64,000 nucleotides of DNA from JADJVL01 sp039812765 (GTDB lineage Bacteria > Acidobacteriota > Holophagae > Holophagales > Holophagaceae). The translations under genes were made by a program, and so were the position numbers. Positions 52,454 to 61,433 of this stretch are shown piece by piece (the stretch's first letter is position 1; each line of letters starts with the position of its first letter). The stretch covers positions 14,882 to 78,881 of the forward strand of contig JBDIBF010000004.1 in assembly GCA_039812765.1 (NCBI GenBank), given 5' to 3'. The notes under the pieces are model-generated. The model had not been told where the DNA came from and did no database searches. It saw only the letters and a list, made by a program, of their open reading frames with translations.

Positions 52454-53692
52454 ATGCAGGGCGCGATGCTCATCCTCAAGAAGGAACTCGTCGAATTCTT
52501 CAAGGACCGGCGCACGGTGTTCTTCACCTTCGTGATGCCGCTGGTCCTCTACCCCGTGCTGCTGACCATGATGGCCAAGCTGGCGATACGCGAGGCGGGG
52601 GAGCGGGAAGGCAAGCCGAGCCGGGTCGTCCTCCTGGACCCCAGCGGTGCGCTGAAGGGGAAGCTGGAAGCCAACCCGGCCAGGTTCCAGATCGTGCCCA
52701 GGCCCGAGGGGGACTTCCTCCAGGCCGTCACGGCCGAGAAGGCCGACCTCCAGGTGGAGGTGGAGCCGGGGGCCTCGGAGGCGAGGGCAAGGATGGACAC
52801 GTTCAAGGTCACGGCCCTCTACGACGAGTCCACCGGGACATCGCGGACCGCGCTGAAGCGCCTCAAGGAGGCCCTGAAGGACTACGACGAGGCGGCGGTG
52901 AAGGAGCGCCTGTCCTCGCTCAAGGCTCCGGAAGCGCTCGCGAAGCCGACGCGCCTCGAATCGAAGGACGCCGGGGACATCAGCCGCCAGATGCGGAAGA
53001 TGCTGGGCTCCTTCCTGCCCTACGTGCTCCTGATCGTGATGTTCGCGGGCGCCATGCAGCACGGGGCCTACATGAGCGCCGGGGAACGGGAGCGCGGCAC
53101 CCTGCTGAGCCTGCTGGCCACGCGCATCCCGAGGATCCAGATCATCCTCGGCAAGCAGCTGGCCCTGTTCACCCTCAGCCTGCTGACGGTGGTGGTCAGC
53201 CTGGCCAGCATGGCCTTCGGCATCGGGCGGATGGGGCAGGAGTTCCAGGTCGCCGAGGCCGCCGAGGCCGCGGCCAGGGGCGGGGCCGCCGCGGCCGCGG
53301 GCAACCTGTCGGGGCTGGTGACGCCGTCCACCTTCCTGCTCACCTTCCTCCTGCTCGTGCCCCTGGGATTCTTCTTCACGGCCATCGTCATGCTGGTGGG
53401 GACCCAGGCCAGGACCACGCGGGAGGCCCAGACCGCGCTCACGCCGGGGATCTTCATCGTGATCGTGCTCGGCGTCTTCTCCATGGCCCCGGGCATCGAG
53501 AAGATGGCCCTCCTGCCCTATGTCCCGATCCTGAACATCAGCCTCGCCATCCGGAAGCTCTTCAGCCAGCAGGCCAACATGCTGGAGTACGCCGTCGCCC
53601 TGGCCATGACCACCGGCATGGCGGCCCTGGCCACCTGGCAGAGCTCCAGGATCCTCGGCCGGGAGTCCTCCCTCTTCAAGGGCGGGGACTGA
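52454..53692 (+). CDS. NatB-like ABC-2 permease
   Basis: A 412-residue permease. The first helix (FTFVMPLVLYPVLLTMM) is followed by a large extracytoplasmic region of about 150 residues, then a bundle of helices with YVLLIVMFAGAMQHGAYMSAGERERGTLLSLL-type NatB landmarks split over 170-220. An Ala-rich loop (about residues 258-280) separates later helices. It pairs with the upstream ATPase and the two probably form a homodimeric exporter. Confidence 0.88.
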   Translation: MQGAMLILKKELVEFFKDRRTVFFTFVMPLVLYPVLLTMMAKLAIREAGEREGKPSRVVLLDPSGALKGKLEANPARFQIVPRPEGDFLQAVTAEKADLQVEVEPGASEARARMDTFKVTALYDESTGTSRTALKRLKEALKDYDEAAVKERLSSLKAPEALAKPTRLESKDAGDISRQMRKMLGSFLPYVLLIVMFAGAMQHGAYMSAGERERGTLLSLLATRIPRIQIILGKQLALFTLSLLTVVVSLASMAFGIGRMGQEFQVAEAAEAAARGGAAAAAGNLSGLVTPSTFLLTFLLLVPLGFFFTAIVMLVGTQARTTREAQTALTPGIFIVIVLGVFSMAPGIEKMALLPYVPILNISLAIRKLFSQQANMLEYAVALAMTTGMAALATWQSSRILGRESSLFKGGD

Positions 53693-53725
53693 GGTATAGT
53701 CGAATCCTCTCCCCGAGGACCCCGA

Positions 53726-54229
53726 ATGGCGACCAAGCCCAAGTCCACCGCCACCTCCACGCTGCCCAAGGCGCTGGGCGACAAGCTGGCGAAGGCCATC
53801 CAGCTCGTGGACGGGAAGAAGCACGCCGAGGCGGAGCCGCTGCTCCAGGAGCTGGTCAAGGAGGCCGCCGAGGCGCGCCACCTGGGCCTGGAGCGCACGG
53901 CCCACACCTACCTGAAGGTCTGCGAGGCGGCCCGTCCCGGGAAGGGCGCGGCGGTCCCCGTCGAGCTGCAGGCGCAGCTCCACTTGAACCGTCGGGAGAG
54001 CGCCGAGGCCCTCGAACTGGTGGACAAGGCCCTCAGGAGCCACAAGGACCGGGCCGTCCTCCACTACCTGAAGGCCCTCGCCCACGCCCAGGCCGGCGAC
54101 GGCGCGGCCGCAGCGGCCTGCCTGACCCAGGCCCTGGGCCTGGACGGCGACCTGCGCTTCGTCTACCGCCTCGAGCCGGACTTCGACGCATACAGGCGCG
54201 AAGCGGCCTTCGTGCCCTTCGAGACCTAG
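53726..54229 (+). CDS. Small TPR-like protein
   Basis: A 167-residue soluble, helical protein. ALELVDKALRSHKDRAVLHY and ALAHAQAGDGAAAAACLTQA are TPR-like. The C-terminus DLRFVYRLEPDFDAYRREAAF resembles the TPR end-of-group domain. No signal peptide or catalytic motif is visible. It lies between the ABC permease and yvcK with short gaps; its function is unknown. Confidence 0.7.
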   Translation: MATKPKSTATSTLPKALGDKLAKAIQLVDGKKHAEAEPLLQELVKEAAEARHLGLERTAHTYLKVCEAARPGKGAAVPVELQAQLHLNRRESAEALELVDKALRSHKDRAVLHYLKALAHAQAGDGAAAAACLTQALGLDGDLRFVYRLEPDFDAYRREAAFVPFET

Positions 54230-54253
54230 GGTCGACACGGTCGGCGACCCGCC

Positions 54254-55237
54254 ATGCCCCGCAGCCTGGATCCCGACCGCCCTCTTCGGGTGGTCACCCT
54301 GGGCGGCGGCACGGGCCTCGCGGCCCTGCTCCGGGCCCTGAAGTCCGAGGCCGGACGCTCGAGGGACCCCTGGCATCTCACGGGCATCGTGACCGTCACC
54401 GACAACGGCGGCTCCAGCGGCCGCCTCCGCAGCGAGCTGGGGGGCATCCCGCCCGGCGACCTCCGGAACTGCCTGGCGGCCCTGACGCGGGAGGAGTCCG
54501 TCCTCTCGGAGCTGTTGAACTACCGCTTCAAGGGCGAGGGCTCCCTGGGCGGCCACGCCCTGGGCAACCTCATGCTCCTCGCCCTCGCCGACCTCACCGG
54601 CGACTGGGTGCAGGCCATCCGCCAGCTCTCCTCGGTGCTGGTCACCGTGGGGCGCCTCTACCCCTCCACCACGGTGCCGGTGACGCTCTGCGCCGAGGAC
54701 GAGGGTGGCGCGCGGTACGCGGGGGAGACCGCCGTGAACGCCTGCGTCGCGCCCATCCGGCGGATCTGGATCGAGCCCGAGGCGCCGGACCCCCTGCCCG
54801 AGGCCATGCTGGCCATCCTCCGGGCGGACCTGGTGCTCCTGGCCCCCGGCAGCCTCTACACCAGCACCATCCCCAACCTGCTGATCCCCGACCTCCGGGA
54901 GATGCTCGGGCAGGCCCGCGCCCCCATCGTCTACGTGGCCAACCTGATGACCGAGCCCGGGGAGAGCGCGGGCCTGGGCCTCGCCGACCACGTTCGGGCC
55001 ATCCAGGCCTACGGCAAGGTGAAGCTCGCCGCGGTGCTCGCCAACACCACGCCCCTCTCGCCGTCGGTGCGCCACCGCTACGACGAGGAAGGCGGCGCGG
55101 AGCTGCGGCCCGCGGACGGCGACGTGGAGGGCGTCCCGGTCCACGCCCACGCCCTGCTCGACCCCGAGGGCCTCCAGGCCCGGCACCATCCCACGCTGCT
55201 CAACCAGGCCATCCGCGAGCTGCTGGCGGGGCTCTGA
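54254..55237 (+). CDS. yvcK: YvcK/CofD-like UDP-sugar-binding regulator
   Basis: A 327-residue protein of the YvcK (GlmR) group, which binds UDP-GlcNAc and links central carbon metabolism to peptidoglycan synthesis. The N-terminal nucleotide motif is VTLGGGTGLAALL, followed by TVTDNGGSSGRLRSELG and the GSLYTSTIPNLL motif. It does not sit with the usual rapZ (yvcJ) or whiA neighbours, but it is near uppP. Confidence 0.9.
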   Translation: MPRSLDPDRPLRVVTLGGGTGLAALLRALKSEAGRSRDPWHLTGIVTVTDNGGSSGRLRSELGGIPPGDLRNCLAALTREESVLSELLNYRFKGEGSLGGHALGNLMLLALADLTGDWVQAIRQLSSVLVTVGRLYPSTTVPVTLCAEDEGGARYAGETAVNACVAPIRRIWIEPEAPDPLPEAMLAILRADLVLLAPGSLYTSTIPNLLIPDLREMLGQARAPIVYVANLMTEPGESAGLGLADHVRAIQAYGKVKLAAVLANTTPLSPSVRHRYDEEGGAELRPADGDVEGVPVHAHALLDPEGLQARHHPTLLNQAIRELLAGL

Positions 55238-55309
55238 GGCCCGCGCGGCGCGGCCGCCAGGGGGTTTGAGGTAGAGTCGTGGGGGGACCCGGCGTCCCGC
55301 GGGAGTCGA

Positions 55310-56437
55310 ATGGGCATCAAGGGCGAGCTGGCCACCATGGGGCTGGAAGACATCTTCCAGTGGCTGGCGGTCGGCCGGAAGACCGGGGTGCTCCACCTCA
55401 ACGGCGTGGTCCATCGGAAGAAGGTGGACTTCCACGACGGGCGCATCTCCGGCTGCTGGTCCTCGGACCCGCGGGAGTACCTGGGGCAGTTCCTCCTGAG
55501 CTTCAACCGCATCACCGAGTCCCAGTTGAAGGACGCGCTGGCCGCCCAGGAGGACGAGAACCAGCTCCTGGGGCGCATCCTCGTCAACCGCCAGCTCCTC
55601 ACCGAGTCGGAGATCCGCGAAGTCATCCAGCAAAAGGTGGAGGAGAGCATCTATGACGCCTTCCTCTGGAACGCGGGGCACTTCGAGTTCATGGACGGGG
55701 AGGCTCCCGCGGACAAGGCGACGGCCCTCAACCTGGAAGTCACGGGCATCGTGCTGGAAGGCACGCGCCGGCGGGACGAGTGGCAGCGCATCCGGACGGT
55801 CATCAAGGGGCCGGACGCCGTGCTGGACGGCGTCAGCGAGGTGATCGCCGAGTTCCTCCCGCTGGCCCCGGCGGACGCCAGCATCCTCTCCCAGGTGGAC
55901 GGGCAGCGCACGGTGGAGGAGGTCGCGGCGGAGCTGCGGTGGTCCCACTTCAAGGTGAGCCACCACCTCATGGAGATGATCGAGAAGGGCATGCTCACCG
56001 TGGTGGACCCGGGCGGCCACGCCAACGAGCGGACCCAGGCACGGCTGGCCGAGGCGGAGGCGCACCTCAAGGAGGGCCGGCTGACGGAGGCGGAGGCCGT
56101 GCTGGCCGCCCTCCTGAAGGAGGCTCCATCCCTCGCCCATGCCCAGAAGCTGCTGGACCAGGTGGAGGAGGCGAAGGGCGCGCGGATCCCGCCCCCCCAG
56201 GACAGCGACGTGCCGATCCTTGCGGTAAGCCTCGATCAGCTCATGACGGCGAACCTCTCCGCCAACGAAGGGTTCCTGGCCAGCCGGGTGGACAGCCTCA
56301 GCAGCGTGGGCGAGATCATCGCCATCATGCCCCTGCCGCCGGAGGAGTGCCGTGCGCTCTTCACCAGACTCCTGCGGAAGGGCATCCTCCGGGTCGAAGG
56401 CTCGGCGCCGCTGAAGCAGGTCCCGCGGCACCCCTGA
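55310..56437 (+). CDS. DUF4388-domain protein
   Basis: A 375-residue protein beginning with a DUF4388 (PATAN-like) domain: GIKGELATMGLEDIFQWLAV and GVLHLNGVVHRKKVDFHDG. A middle part with a winged-helix-like segment (QVDGQRTVEEVAAELRWSHFKVSHHLMEMIEKGML) is followed by a helical tail. Such domains are frequent in Myxococcota, Cyanobacteria and Acidobacteriota and occur in response regulators controlling motility or polarity. No receiver domain is present here. Function unknown. Confidence 0.8.
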   Translation: MGIKGELATMGLEDIFQWLAVGRKTGVLHLNGVVHRKKVDFHDGRISGCWSSDPREYLGQFLLSFNRITESQLKDALAAQEDENQLLGRILVNRQLLTESEIREVIQQKVEESIYDAFLWNAGHFEFMDGEAPADKATALNLEVTGIVLEGTRRRDEWQRIRTVIKGPDAVLDGVSEVIAEFLPLAPADASILSQVDGQRTVEEVAAELRWSHFKVSHHLMEMIEKGMLTVVDPGGHANERTQARLAEAEAHLKEGRLTEAEAVLAALLKEAPSLAHAQKLLDQVEEAKGARIPPPQDSDVPILAVSLDQLMTANLSANEGFLASRVDSLSSVGEIIAIMPLPPEECRALFTRLLRKGILRVEGSAPLKQVPRHP

Positions 56438-56490
56438 GCCCGGAGGGCCGGGGCGGGCTAGACTGGAGCCATCCGAACGCCGAGGTCCCG

Positions 56491-57222
56491 ATGCGCCGCG
56501 CCCTGACCCTTGCCCTGGTTCTGCCCTCCCTCCTCGGGGCCGCTCCGTCCCAGAAGAAGCCCCGGAAGCCTGCGCCCAAGGCGGCCAAGCCCTCCACCTC
56601 CGCGCTCCAGGCCCAGGTCGCGAGGCTCACCGCGGAACGGGACGAGTTGAAGGGGAAGCTCGCCTCCCTGGCCGCGGAAGGCGGCGACCTCGCCGACGCC
56701 GTGAAGAGCCGCGACCTCGCCCGGGAGGAGGCCGCCGCCACCCGGCGGGAGCTCGAGCAGCTCAAGGCCACCCTGCAGGAGAACAAGGCGGGCGGGGACG
56801 AGATCGTGAAGGAACTGAAGGCGGCGAAGGCCGAGAACGGCACGCTCCGGGAGGAGAACGAGCAGCTGCAGCGGGAGCTGGAGGCCGCCACCGCCAGGCT
56901 CCAGGGCGCCGTGCCCGAAGGGGGCCTCGTGGGCTACAGCCCGGACATCCTCCCCGCCCGGCCCATCAACCTGAACCGCGTGACGCCCAAGGTGAAGAAG
57001 GTGGACCGGGGCGTGGTGGTGGTGAACGTGCTGGTGAACGAGAACGGCGAAGTGCTCCAGACGAAGCTGCTCCAAGGCCTGCCCGGCGACGACAAGTACG
57101 TCCAGGCGGCCAACGACGCCTGCGTGGACGCCGCCAAGCGCCTCGTCTTCGAGCCCGCGCGGGGCAAGGACGGCACCACCCGCGTGAAGGTCTGGCAGGG
57201 CGTCGGGTTCTTCATCGAGTAG
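56491..57222 (+). CDS. Exported coiled-coil protein with TonB-C-like domain
   Basis: A 243-residue protein. A signal peptide (MRRALTLALVLPSLLGAAPS) is followed by a Lys/Pro/Ala linker and a coiled coil (about residues 35-138, heptad-like with ERDELKGKL and ENEQLQRELE). The last 95 residues resemble the TonB C-terminal/energy-transducer fold: VVVVNVLVNENGEVLQTKLLQG and KRLVFEPARGKDGTTRVK. No transmembrane anchor or ExbB/ExbD partners are seen. It may be a periplasmic TonB-domain scaffold and not a true energy transducer. It overlaps the end of the convergent hydroxylase gene by 11 bases. Confidence 0.75.
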   Translation: MRRALTLALVLPSLLGAAPSQKKPRKPAPKAAKPSTSALQAQVARLTAERDELKGKLASLAAEGGDLADAVKSRDLAREEAAATRRELEQLKATLQENKAGGDEIVKELKAAKAENGTLREENEQLQRELEAATARLQGAVPEGGLVGYSPDILPARPINLNRVTPKVKKVDRGVVVVNVLVNENGEVLQTKLLQGLPGDDKYVQAANDACVDAAKRLVFEPARGKDGTTRVKVWQGVGFFIE

Positions 57223-58279
57223 GCCCGCCGCGCACCCACGCCGCCATCGCCGGGAAGGGCTCCCCCGGCCCATGGCCTTGCCAGGAGGTCATGCCCATCC
57301 AGGCCAGCAGGGGTTGGCCGAGGTTGGCGCCGCCACGGTAGGCCGCGAGGATCTGCCCGGCCTCGCCCCGGTAGCCCGCGTCGTGGAACACCAGCTCCGG
57401 CGGAAGGCCGAGGTGGACCGCCGCGGCATAGGACCAGGCCATGGACGCCATCTCGAGGCCGGGGTCCCGGAGTCCCGGGGCCGCGGGGACCTCCCGCTCC
57501 TCGGGGAGGAGCACGGCGAGGTGCCCCGCCTCGTGGAGGACGTCCCCGGGGTGCAGCAGGCGTCCCGGATCCACAAGGATGCGCCGCCCTGTGACATCCA
57601 GCCCCGGGAGCACGGTCCCTGCGGGCAGGTCCGCAAGCTCCCAGTCCAGCCCGACCCGCTGGACGAAGGCGAGCATGGCGGCGACCTCGGGAGGCAGCGC
57701 CAGCAGCTCGCGCAGCCACGGGTCCAGGCGGGCGTCCACCACGAGGTGCAGGCGCGGATCCGGCCCCTCGTTCACGACCGCGTGGGGATCGCTCAGGCGC
57801 AGGCACCAGACCTCGCCGGCCCGGAAGGGCACCGGCTTGCCGTTGAGGAGGAACCTCACCCCGGGATGGGTGGCCAGGGGGACGTGGATGCGCACCACGC
57901 CATCGGCGCCGTCCAGGTCGTGGTCGCGGTGTTCCAGGATGCGCGATCCCGGACCGAGGGCCATGATCCGCGTCGATAGCAGGGGGCAGCGGAACCGCGC
58001 GAGCAGCCCGCGGGCGGCCTTCCCGAGGAAGGGCGTGTCCTCGAAGGCCTCCACGCAGGGGTTGGAGGTGGCCATGCGGATGGGATGGGTCTCTCCCGCG
58101 GGCCCGCGCAGCGGCAGCACCCGCCAGCTCCCCTCGTAGTGCTGCGGCACGAAGTGGTCGACCCAGGCCGTCTCCGGGAGGGCCCGGACCTCCGCCAGCA
58201 GGTTCTCCACCGGACAGTGCATGGGGAGGCGGATACGGTCCCGCAGGAGGCTGCCCCGGGGCGAGAATGCTTCGGTCAT
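57212..58279 (-). CDS. Aspartyl/asparaginyl beta-hydroxylase-like domain fused to HEAGH domain
   Basis: A 355-residue two-domain protein. Residues about 50-185 resemble the Asp/Asn beta-hydroxylase cupin: iron ligands H117 and D119 in ILEHRDHD, a second His at H166 in SDPHAVVNEG, and an Arg in RLHLVV for 2-oxoglutarate. Residues about 230-345 contain HEAGH (249-253) and a downstream E276 in EMASMAWSYA, a zinc-metallopeptidase-like HExxH...E set. A protein-modifying hydroxylase joined to a possible protease is unusual. It diverges from the sulfotransferase gene with 60 bases between starts. Confidence 0.78.
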   Translation of the reverse strand: MTEAFSPRGSLLRDRIRLPMHCPVENLLAEVRALPETAWVDHFVPQHYEGSWRVLPLRGPAGETHPIRMATSNPCVEAFEDTPFLGKAARGLLARFRCPLLSTRIMALGPGSRILEHRDHDLDGADGVVRIHVPLATHPGVRFLLNGKPVPFRAGEVWCLRLSDPHAVVNEGPDPRLHLVVDARLDPWLRELLALPPEVAAMLAFVQRVGLDWELADLPAGTVLPGLDVTGRRILVDPGRLLHPGDVLHEAGHLAVLLPEEREVPAAPGLRDPGLEMASMAWSYAAAVHLGLPPELVFHDAGYRGEAGQILAAYRGGANLGQPLLAWMGMTSWQGHGPGEPFPAMAAWVRGGPTR

Positions 58280-58339
58280 GGCTCATCATCCCATTCCGGC
58301 GCGGCCCCGGCCCAGCGATAGACTGGATAGGGAGGACCC

Positions 58340-59296
58340 TTGGACGAGGCCGCGCAGACCCATCCCCTCGCGGGCTGGATCCCCTGGAGACCCGCGGAGG
58401 GATCGGAGGCGCTGGAGTGGCTGCCCCTGGACGGCCGCCCCTTCCTGGAACCCTTCCTGGAGGACGCCCTCCGCCGCCTGAGGCAGGTCCGCCGTGAGCG
58501 GCGCCCGGTCCGCACCGCCGCCGAGCTCCTGGACGCGCCGCTGGACGGCCTGCCCGCGGCCCCGCCGGCCCTGTTCATCTTCCACGTCTCCCGGTGCGGC
58601 TCGACCCTCCTCGCCCAGATGCTGGCCACGGACCCCGGGAACGTCGTGCTCTCCGAGCCGCCCCTCCTCGACCACCTCGCCCGCCACGGCCAGGCGGCCC
58701 GGATCCCCGCCCTCCTGCGCCTGCTGGGCCAGCGGCAACGGCCCACCGAACGCCGGCTGGTGGTGAAGCTGGACTCCTGGGCCCTGGCCTACCATGGCCA
58801 GCTCCGCGCCCTCCTCCCCGAGGTCCCCTTCGCCCTGCTCTACCGGAAGCCCGGCCCCGTCCTCGAGAGCCAGCGGCGCATGCGGGGCCTCCAGGCCATC
58901 CCGGGCGTCCTGCCCGCGGACCTGTTCGGCCTCGAAGCCGCGGACCTCCCGGCCCTCGCGCCGGACGTCCCGGCAGAGACGGTCTTCGACCGTTACTTCG
59001 AGCGGGTCCTCGAGCGACTCTACGCCTGGATGGGCGAGGTGGCCGGCGCGGATCCCCGCGCCTTCCTCGTGGACTTCGAGGCGGGCGCCGAGGCCTGCCA
59101 CCGCCGGCTCCTCCGCAGCCTGGACCTGGACCCGGCTCCGGGCCTCCTGGAGGCCGCCCTCGCCCGGGCCGCCCTGGACGGCAAGCGCCCGGGCCTCCCC
59201 TTCCTGCCGCCGCCCCAGGCCGCGCCCGCGCCGCCGGCGCTGGAGGCCGCGTACGCCCGGCTGGACGTCCTGCGCTCTGAGAGGTGCGACCCATGA
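58340..59296 (+). CDS. Sulfotransferase-family protein
   Basis: A 318-residue protein. The PAPS 5'-phosphosulfate loop is IFHVSRCGSTLLAQML (residues about 80-95). VKLDSWALAYHGQLRALLPEVPF and LLYRKPGPVLESQRRM resemble the 3'-phosphate-binding region. It starts at TTG 58340 after GGAGG and overlaps the dioxygenase start in ATGA. The acceptor is unknown; the neighbours suggest a protein or fibre. Some members of this group are not proven sulfotransferases. Confidence 0.75.
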   Translation: MDEAAQTHPLAGWIPWRPAEGSEALEWLPLDGRPFLEPFLEDALRRLRQVRRERRPVRTAAELLDAPLDGLPAAPPALFIFHVSRCGSTLLAQMLATDPGNVVLSEPPLLDHLARHGQAARIPALLRLLGQRQRPTERRLVVKLDSWALAYHGQLRALLPEVPFALLYRKPGPVLESQRRMRGLQAIPGVLPADLFGLEAADLPALAPDVPAETVFDRYFERVLERLYAWMGEVAGADPRAFLVDFEAGAEACHRRLLRSLDLDPAPGLLEAALARAALDGKRPGLPFLPPPQAAPAPPALEAAYARLDVLRSERCDP

Positions 59297-59973
59297 CAGC
59301 GACTCCCGGGCCCGGTCCCTGCCTGCTTCCGGACTTCCTCCCGCCGACGGTCCTCGCCGAGGCGCGGGAGGTCTTCGACCGGGCGCGGTTCAGCGAGGGC
59401 GCCGCCACGGCCACCGACGCGGCCCGGGCCGTCAAGCGGAACCTCCAGGTGGACGAAGGCGACCTGGCCTCCCTCGGCCGCCTGCAGCGCCTCCTGCTGC
59501 AGGCGGCCAACGCCTCGGAGCGACTGCGGTCCCACGCGCGCCCCCTCGACCTCCATTCCCCGCGCTTCGCCCGCTACGAGGCGGGGATGGGCTACGGCTG
59601 GCACGTGGACAGCCCGCTGATGGGCCATCCGCCCCGGCGCACCGACTTCGCGATCACCATCTTCCTCGACGGGCCCGGCGCCTACGAGGGCGGCGAGCTG
59701 GAGCTGCGGGGCCCCGGGGGCGCAGCCTTCCGGCTCCCCGCGGGCCACGCGGTGGTGTACCCCTGCGACCGCGTCCATCGCGTCGCTCCGGTCCGCGCCG
59801 GCGTGCGGCGCGTCATGGCCGCGTGGATCCACAGCCTGGTGCCGGACGCCGGCCACCTCGACCTGCTGGCGGGGCTGGAGGACGTGCACCGGCGGCTGGA
59901 TCCGGCGACCTCAGAGGCCACGGACCTCCAGCAGCAGATCGCGGCGCTCACCCGCCGCTGGGCCCGGCCCTGA
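59293..59973 (+). CDS. PKHD-type Fe(II)/2-oxoglutarate dioxygenase (PiuC/YbiX-like)
   Basis: A 226-residue prolyl-4-hydroxylase-superfamily enzyme. Iron ligands H104 and D106 are in GYGWHVDSPLM, and H162 in CDRVHRVAPV. R172/R173 (VRRVMAAW) would bind 2-oxoglutarate. The start at 59293 is fixed by the ATGA overlap with the sulfotransferase. PiuC-type members are often iron-regulated beside TonB receptors. Here the context is fibre and protein-modifying genes, so a role in hydroxylating a nearby protein is possible. Confidence 0.87.
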   Translation: MTATPGPGPCLLPDFLPPTVLAEAREVFDRARFSEGAATATDAARAVKRNLQVDEGDLASLGRLQRLLLQAANASERLRSHARPLDLHSPRFARYEAGMGYGWHVDSPLMGHPPRRTDFAITIFLDGPGAYEGGELELRGPGGAAFRLPAGHAVVYPCDRVHRVAPVRAGVRRVMAAWIHSLVPDAGHLDLLAGLEDVHRRLDPATSEATDLQQQIAALTRRWARP

Positions 59974-59985
59974 GGGGCCCGCCGT

Positions 59986-60897
59986 TCACGCGAAGCGCGC
60001 CGCGTCCCGCAGGCCGAGCTCCCGCAGCCGCGCACCGGAGTAGAACCCGTCCTCCAGCCGCAGCAGGCCGAGGCCGAGGCCCCGCCCGTCACGGCAGGCC
60101 ACCGCAAGGCCACCGTCGGGGCGGACGTGGACGGTACCGGGGGCGCCCGCCAGCGACCCCGCGGGCGAAGCCTCCAGCAGGCGGCAGGGCTCGCCCTCGA
60201 GGGTGGTCCAGGCGCCCTGGTTCCAGGGGTTGCAGGCCCTCACCAGCGCGTCCACCTGCGCGGCGTCCATGCGTTCCCACGCGATGCGCACGTCCTCCAT
60301 CCCCGGCCGCGGCCAGGTGCGGGCTTCCCCGGCCTGGGGCGTGGCCCGGGCGAGGGCCGCGGCGCCCTCCCGGGACAGGGCCTCGAGGACCACGCCCGCC
60401 AGGGCCGGCGCAGCCTGGGCCAGGGCCCGCGAGGCCGAACCGTGGGTCGGCCGGGCGCCGAAGCCCACGGTCAGGCCGGCGAGCACGGGCCCGGTGTCCA
60501 GCCCGCCGTCCATGCGGTGCGCCACGAGCTGAGCGGCCTCGGCTCCCTCCCGGAGCTGCCAGAAGAGCGGCTGGGGCCCGCGGAAGGCCGGCAGCGCGCC
60601 GCCGTGGAGGTTGACCCAGCCCCAGCGCGGTGCCTCCAGCAGGGAGGCCGGCACCTTCCAGGGCCACCCGAAGGCCAGGGCCACGTCCGCCCCGGCGGCG
60701 GGGTCCCAGCCCGCCAGATCATGGGGCCCCTCCGCGGCGAGAAAGGCCGCCCCGGCGCCCGCACAAGCCTGCCGGACCCAGTCCCGACAGGGGGGATCGG
60801 AAGGGCCCCAGGCGACGGCGTGGAGTCGGCCCGCGCCCGCGAGGGCGGCCAGGAGAGGCGCCGCCAAGGCGCCGTCCGCGGCGAGGAGGACGCGCAT
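59986..60897 (-). CDS. Formyltransferase-like protein (Fmt family)
   Basis: A 303-residue protein of the methionyl-tRNA formyltransferase fold. WVNLHGGALPAFRGPQPLFW holds the catalytic His, and HRMDGGLDTGPVL the catalytic Asp. The C-terminal OB-like domain has ACNPWNQGAWTTLEG. The N-terminal half is shorter and more divergent than in housekeeping Fmt. It is linked to a tail-collar gene by a one-base stop-start overlap. This suggests a dedicated formyl or related transfer to a sugar or amine and not initiator-tRNA formylation. A second, canonical fmt would be expected elsewhere. Confidence 0.78.
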   Translation of the reverse strand: MRVLLAADGALAAPLLAALAGAGRLHAVAWGPSDPPCRDWVRQACAGAGAAFLAAEGPHDLAGWDPAAGADVALAFGWPWKVPASLLEAPRWGWVNLHGGALPAFRGPQPLFWQLREGAEAAQLVAHRMDGGLDTGPVLAGLTVGFGARPTHGSASRALAQAAPALAGVVLEALSREGAAALARATPQAGEARTWPRPGMEDVRIAWERMDAAQVDALVRACNPWNQGAWTTLEGEPCRLLEASPAGSLAGAPGTVHVRPDGGLAVACRDGRGLGLGLLRLEDGFYSGARLRELGLRDAARFA

Positions 60898-61424
60898 CAG
60901 TTGCGGGAGGGGTAGATGCCTTCCGAACAGATCACGTAGTTGAGGCCCAGGTAGGGCTGCATGTTGTTGTGGGGCTGGTTCCCGCCCGCCGGGCCGATGG
61001 TGGGCGGGGCGAGGGAGGCGTTCGGGCTGCCGAAGCCCTTCGAGACGCCCGCGCCCAGGGTGGCGGGGCCCACCGCCACGCCGCTCCCGGGGGCGGCCGT
61101 GCTGGAGGCGCTGGCTCCGGGGGCGGAGGCCGAGTGGTTGTGGGCCGGCAGCTCCGTGGAGATCAGGGTGTGAGCGGGGGTGCCGGCCATCTCGCCAAGC
61201 TGCACCTGAGGCAGCCCGGGTCCCTGCCCCGTGCCCACCCCCAGGCGGCCCCGGAAGTCCGGGAGCCCGAACGTGACCTGGCCGTCGCCGCCATAGGTGG
61301 TGCCCAGCAGGGAGAAGAGGGCGGTGTTCTGGGCGATGGAGAGGAGCTGCCCATTGCAGAAGAACCAGCCCCGGGGAGCGAAGTTGCCGGCGAAGAAGCG
61401 GATCTCGGCAAGGGTGCCTTCCAT
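60897..61424 (-). CDS. Phage-tail-collar domain (MdpB-like) protein, copy 1
   Basis: A 175-residue tail-collar protein. The N-terminal collar domain reads MEGTLAEIRFFAGNFAPRGW, then LSIAQNTALFSLLGTTYGGD and FGLPDFRGRLGVGTG. The Ala/Gly/Ser-rich middle leads to the C-terminal NNMQPYLGLNYVIC. Proteins of this type were first named microcystin-dependent proteins and resemble fibre tips. Copies 1 and 2 are equal in length and about two-thirds identical by eye. The stop shares a base with the formyltransferase start. Confidence 0.88.
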   Translation of the reverse strand: MEGTLAEIRFFAGNFAPRGWFFCNGQLLSIAQNTALFSLLGTTYGGDGQVTFGLPDFRGRLGVGTGQGPGLPQVQLGEMAGTPAHTLISTELPAHNHSASAPGASASSTAAPGSGVAVGPATLGAGVSKGFGSPNASLAPPTIGPAGGNQPHNNMQPYLGLNYVICSEGIYPSRN

Positions 61425-61433
61425 GGCCAGCTC

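Noticed and set aside
52433..56431. 1332-codon open frame on the minus strand
   Set aside because: It lies opposite the NatB permease, TPR, yvcK and DUF4388 genes, all with clear motifs. Its composition is that of a shadow frame.
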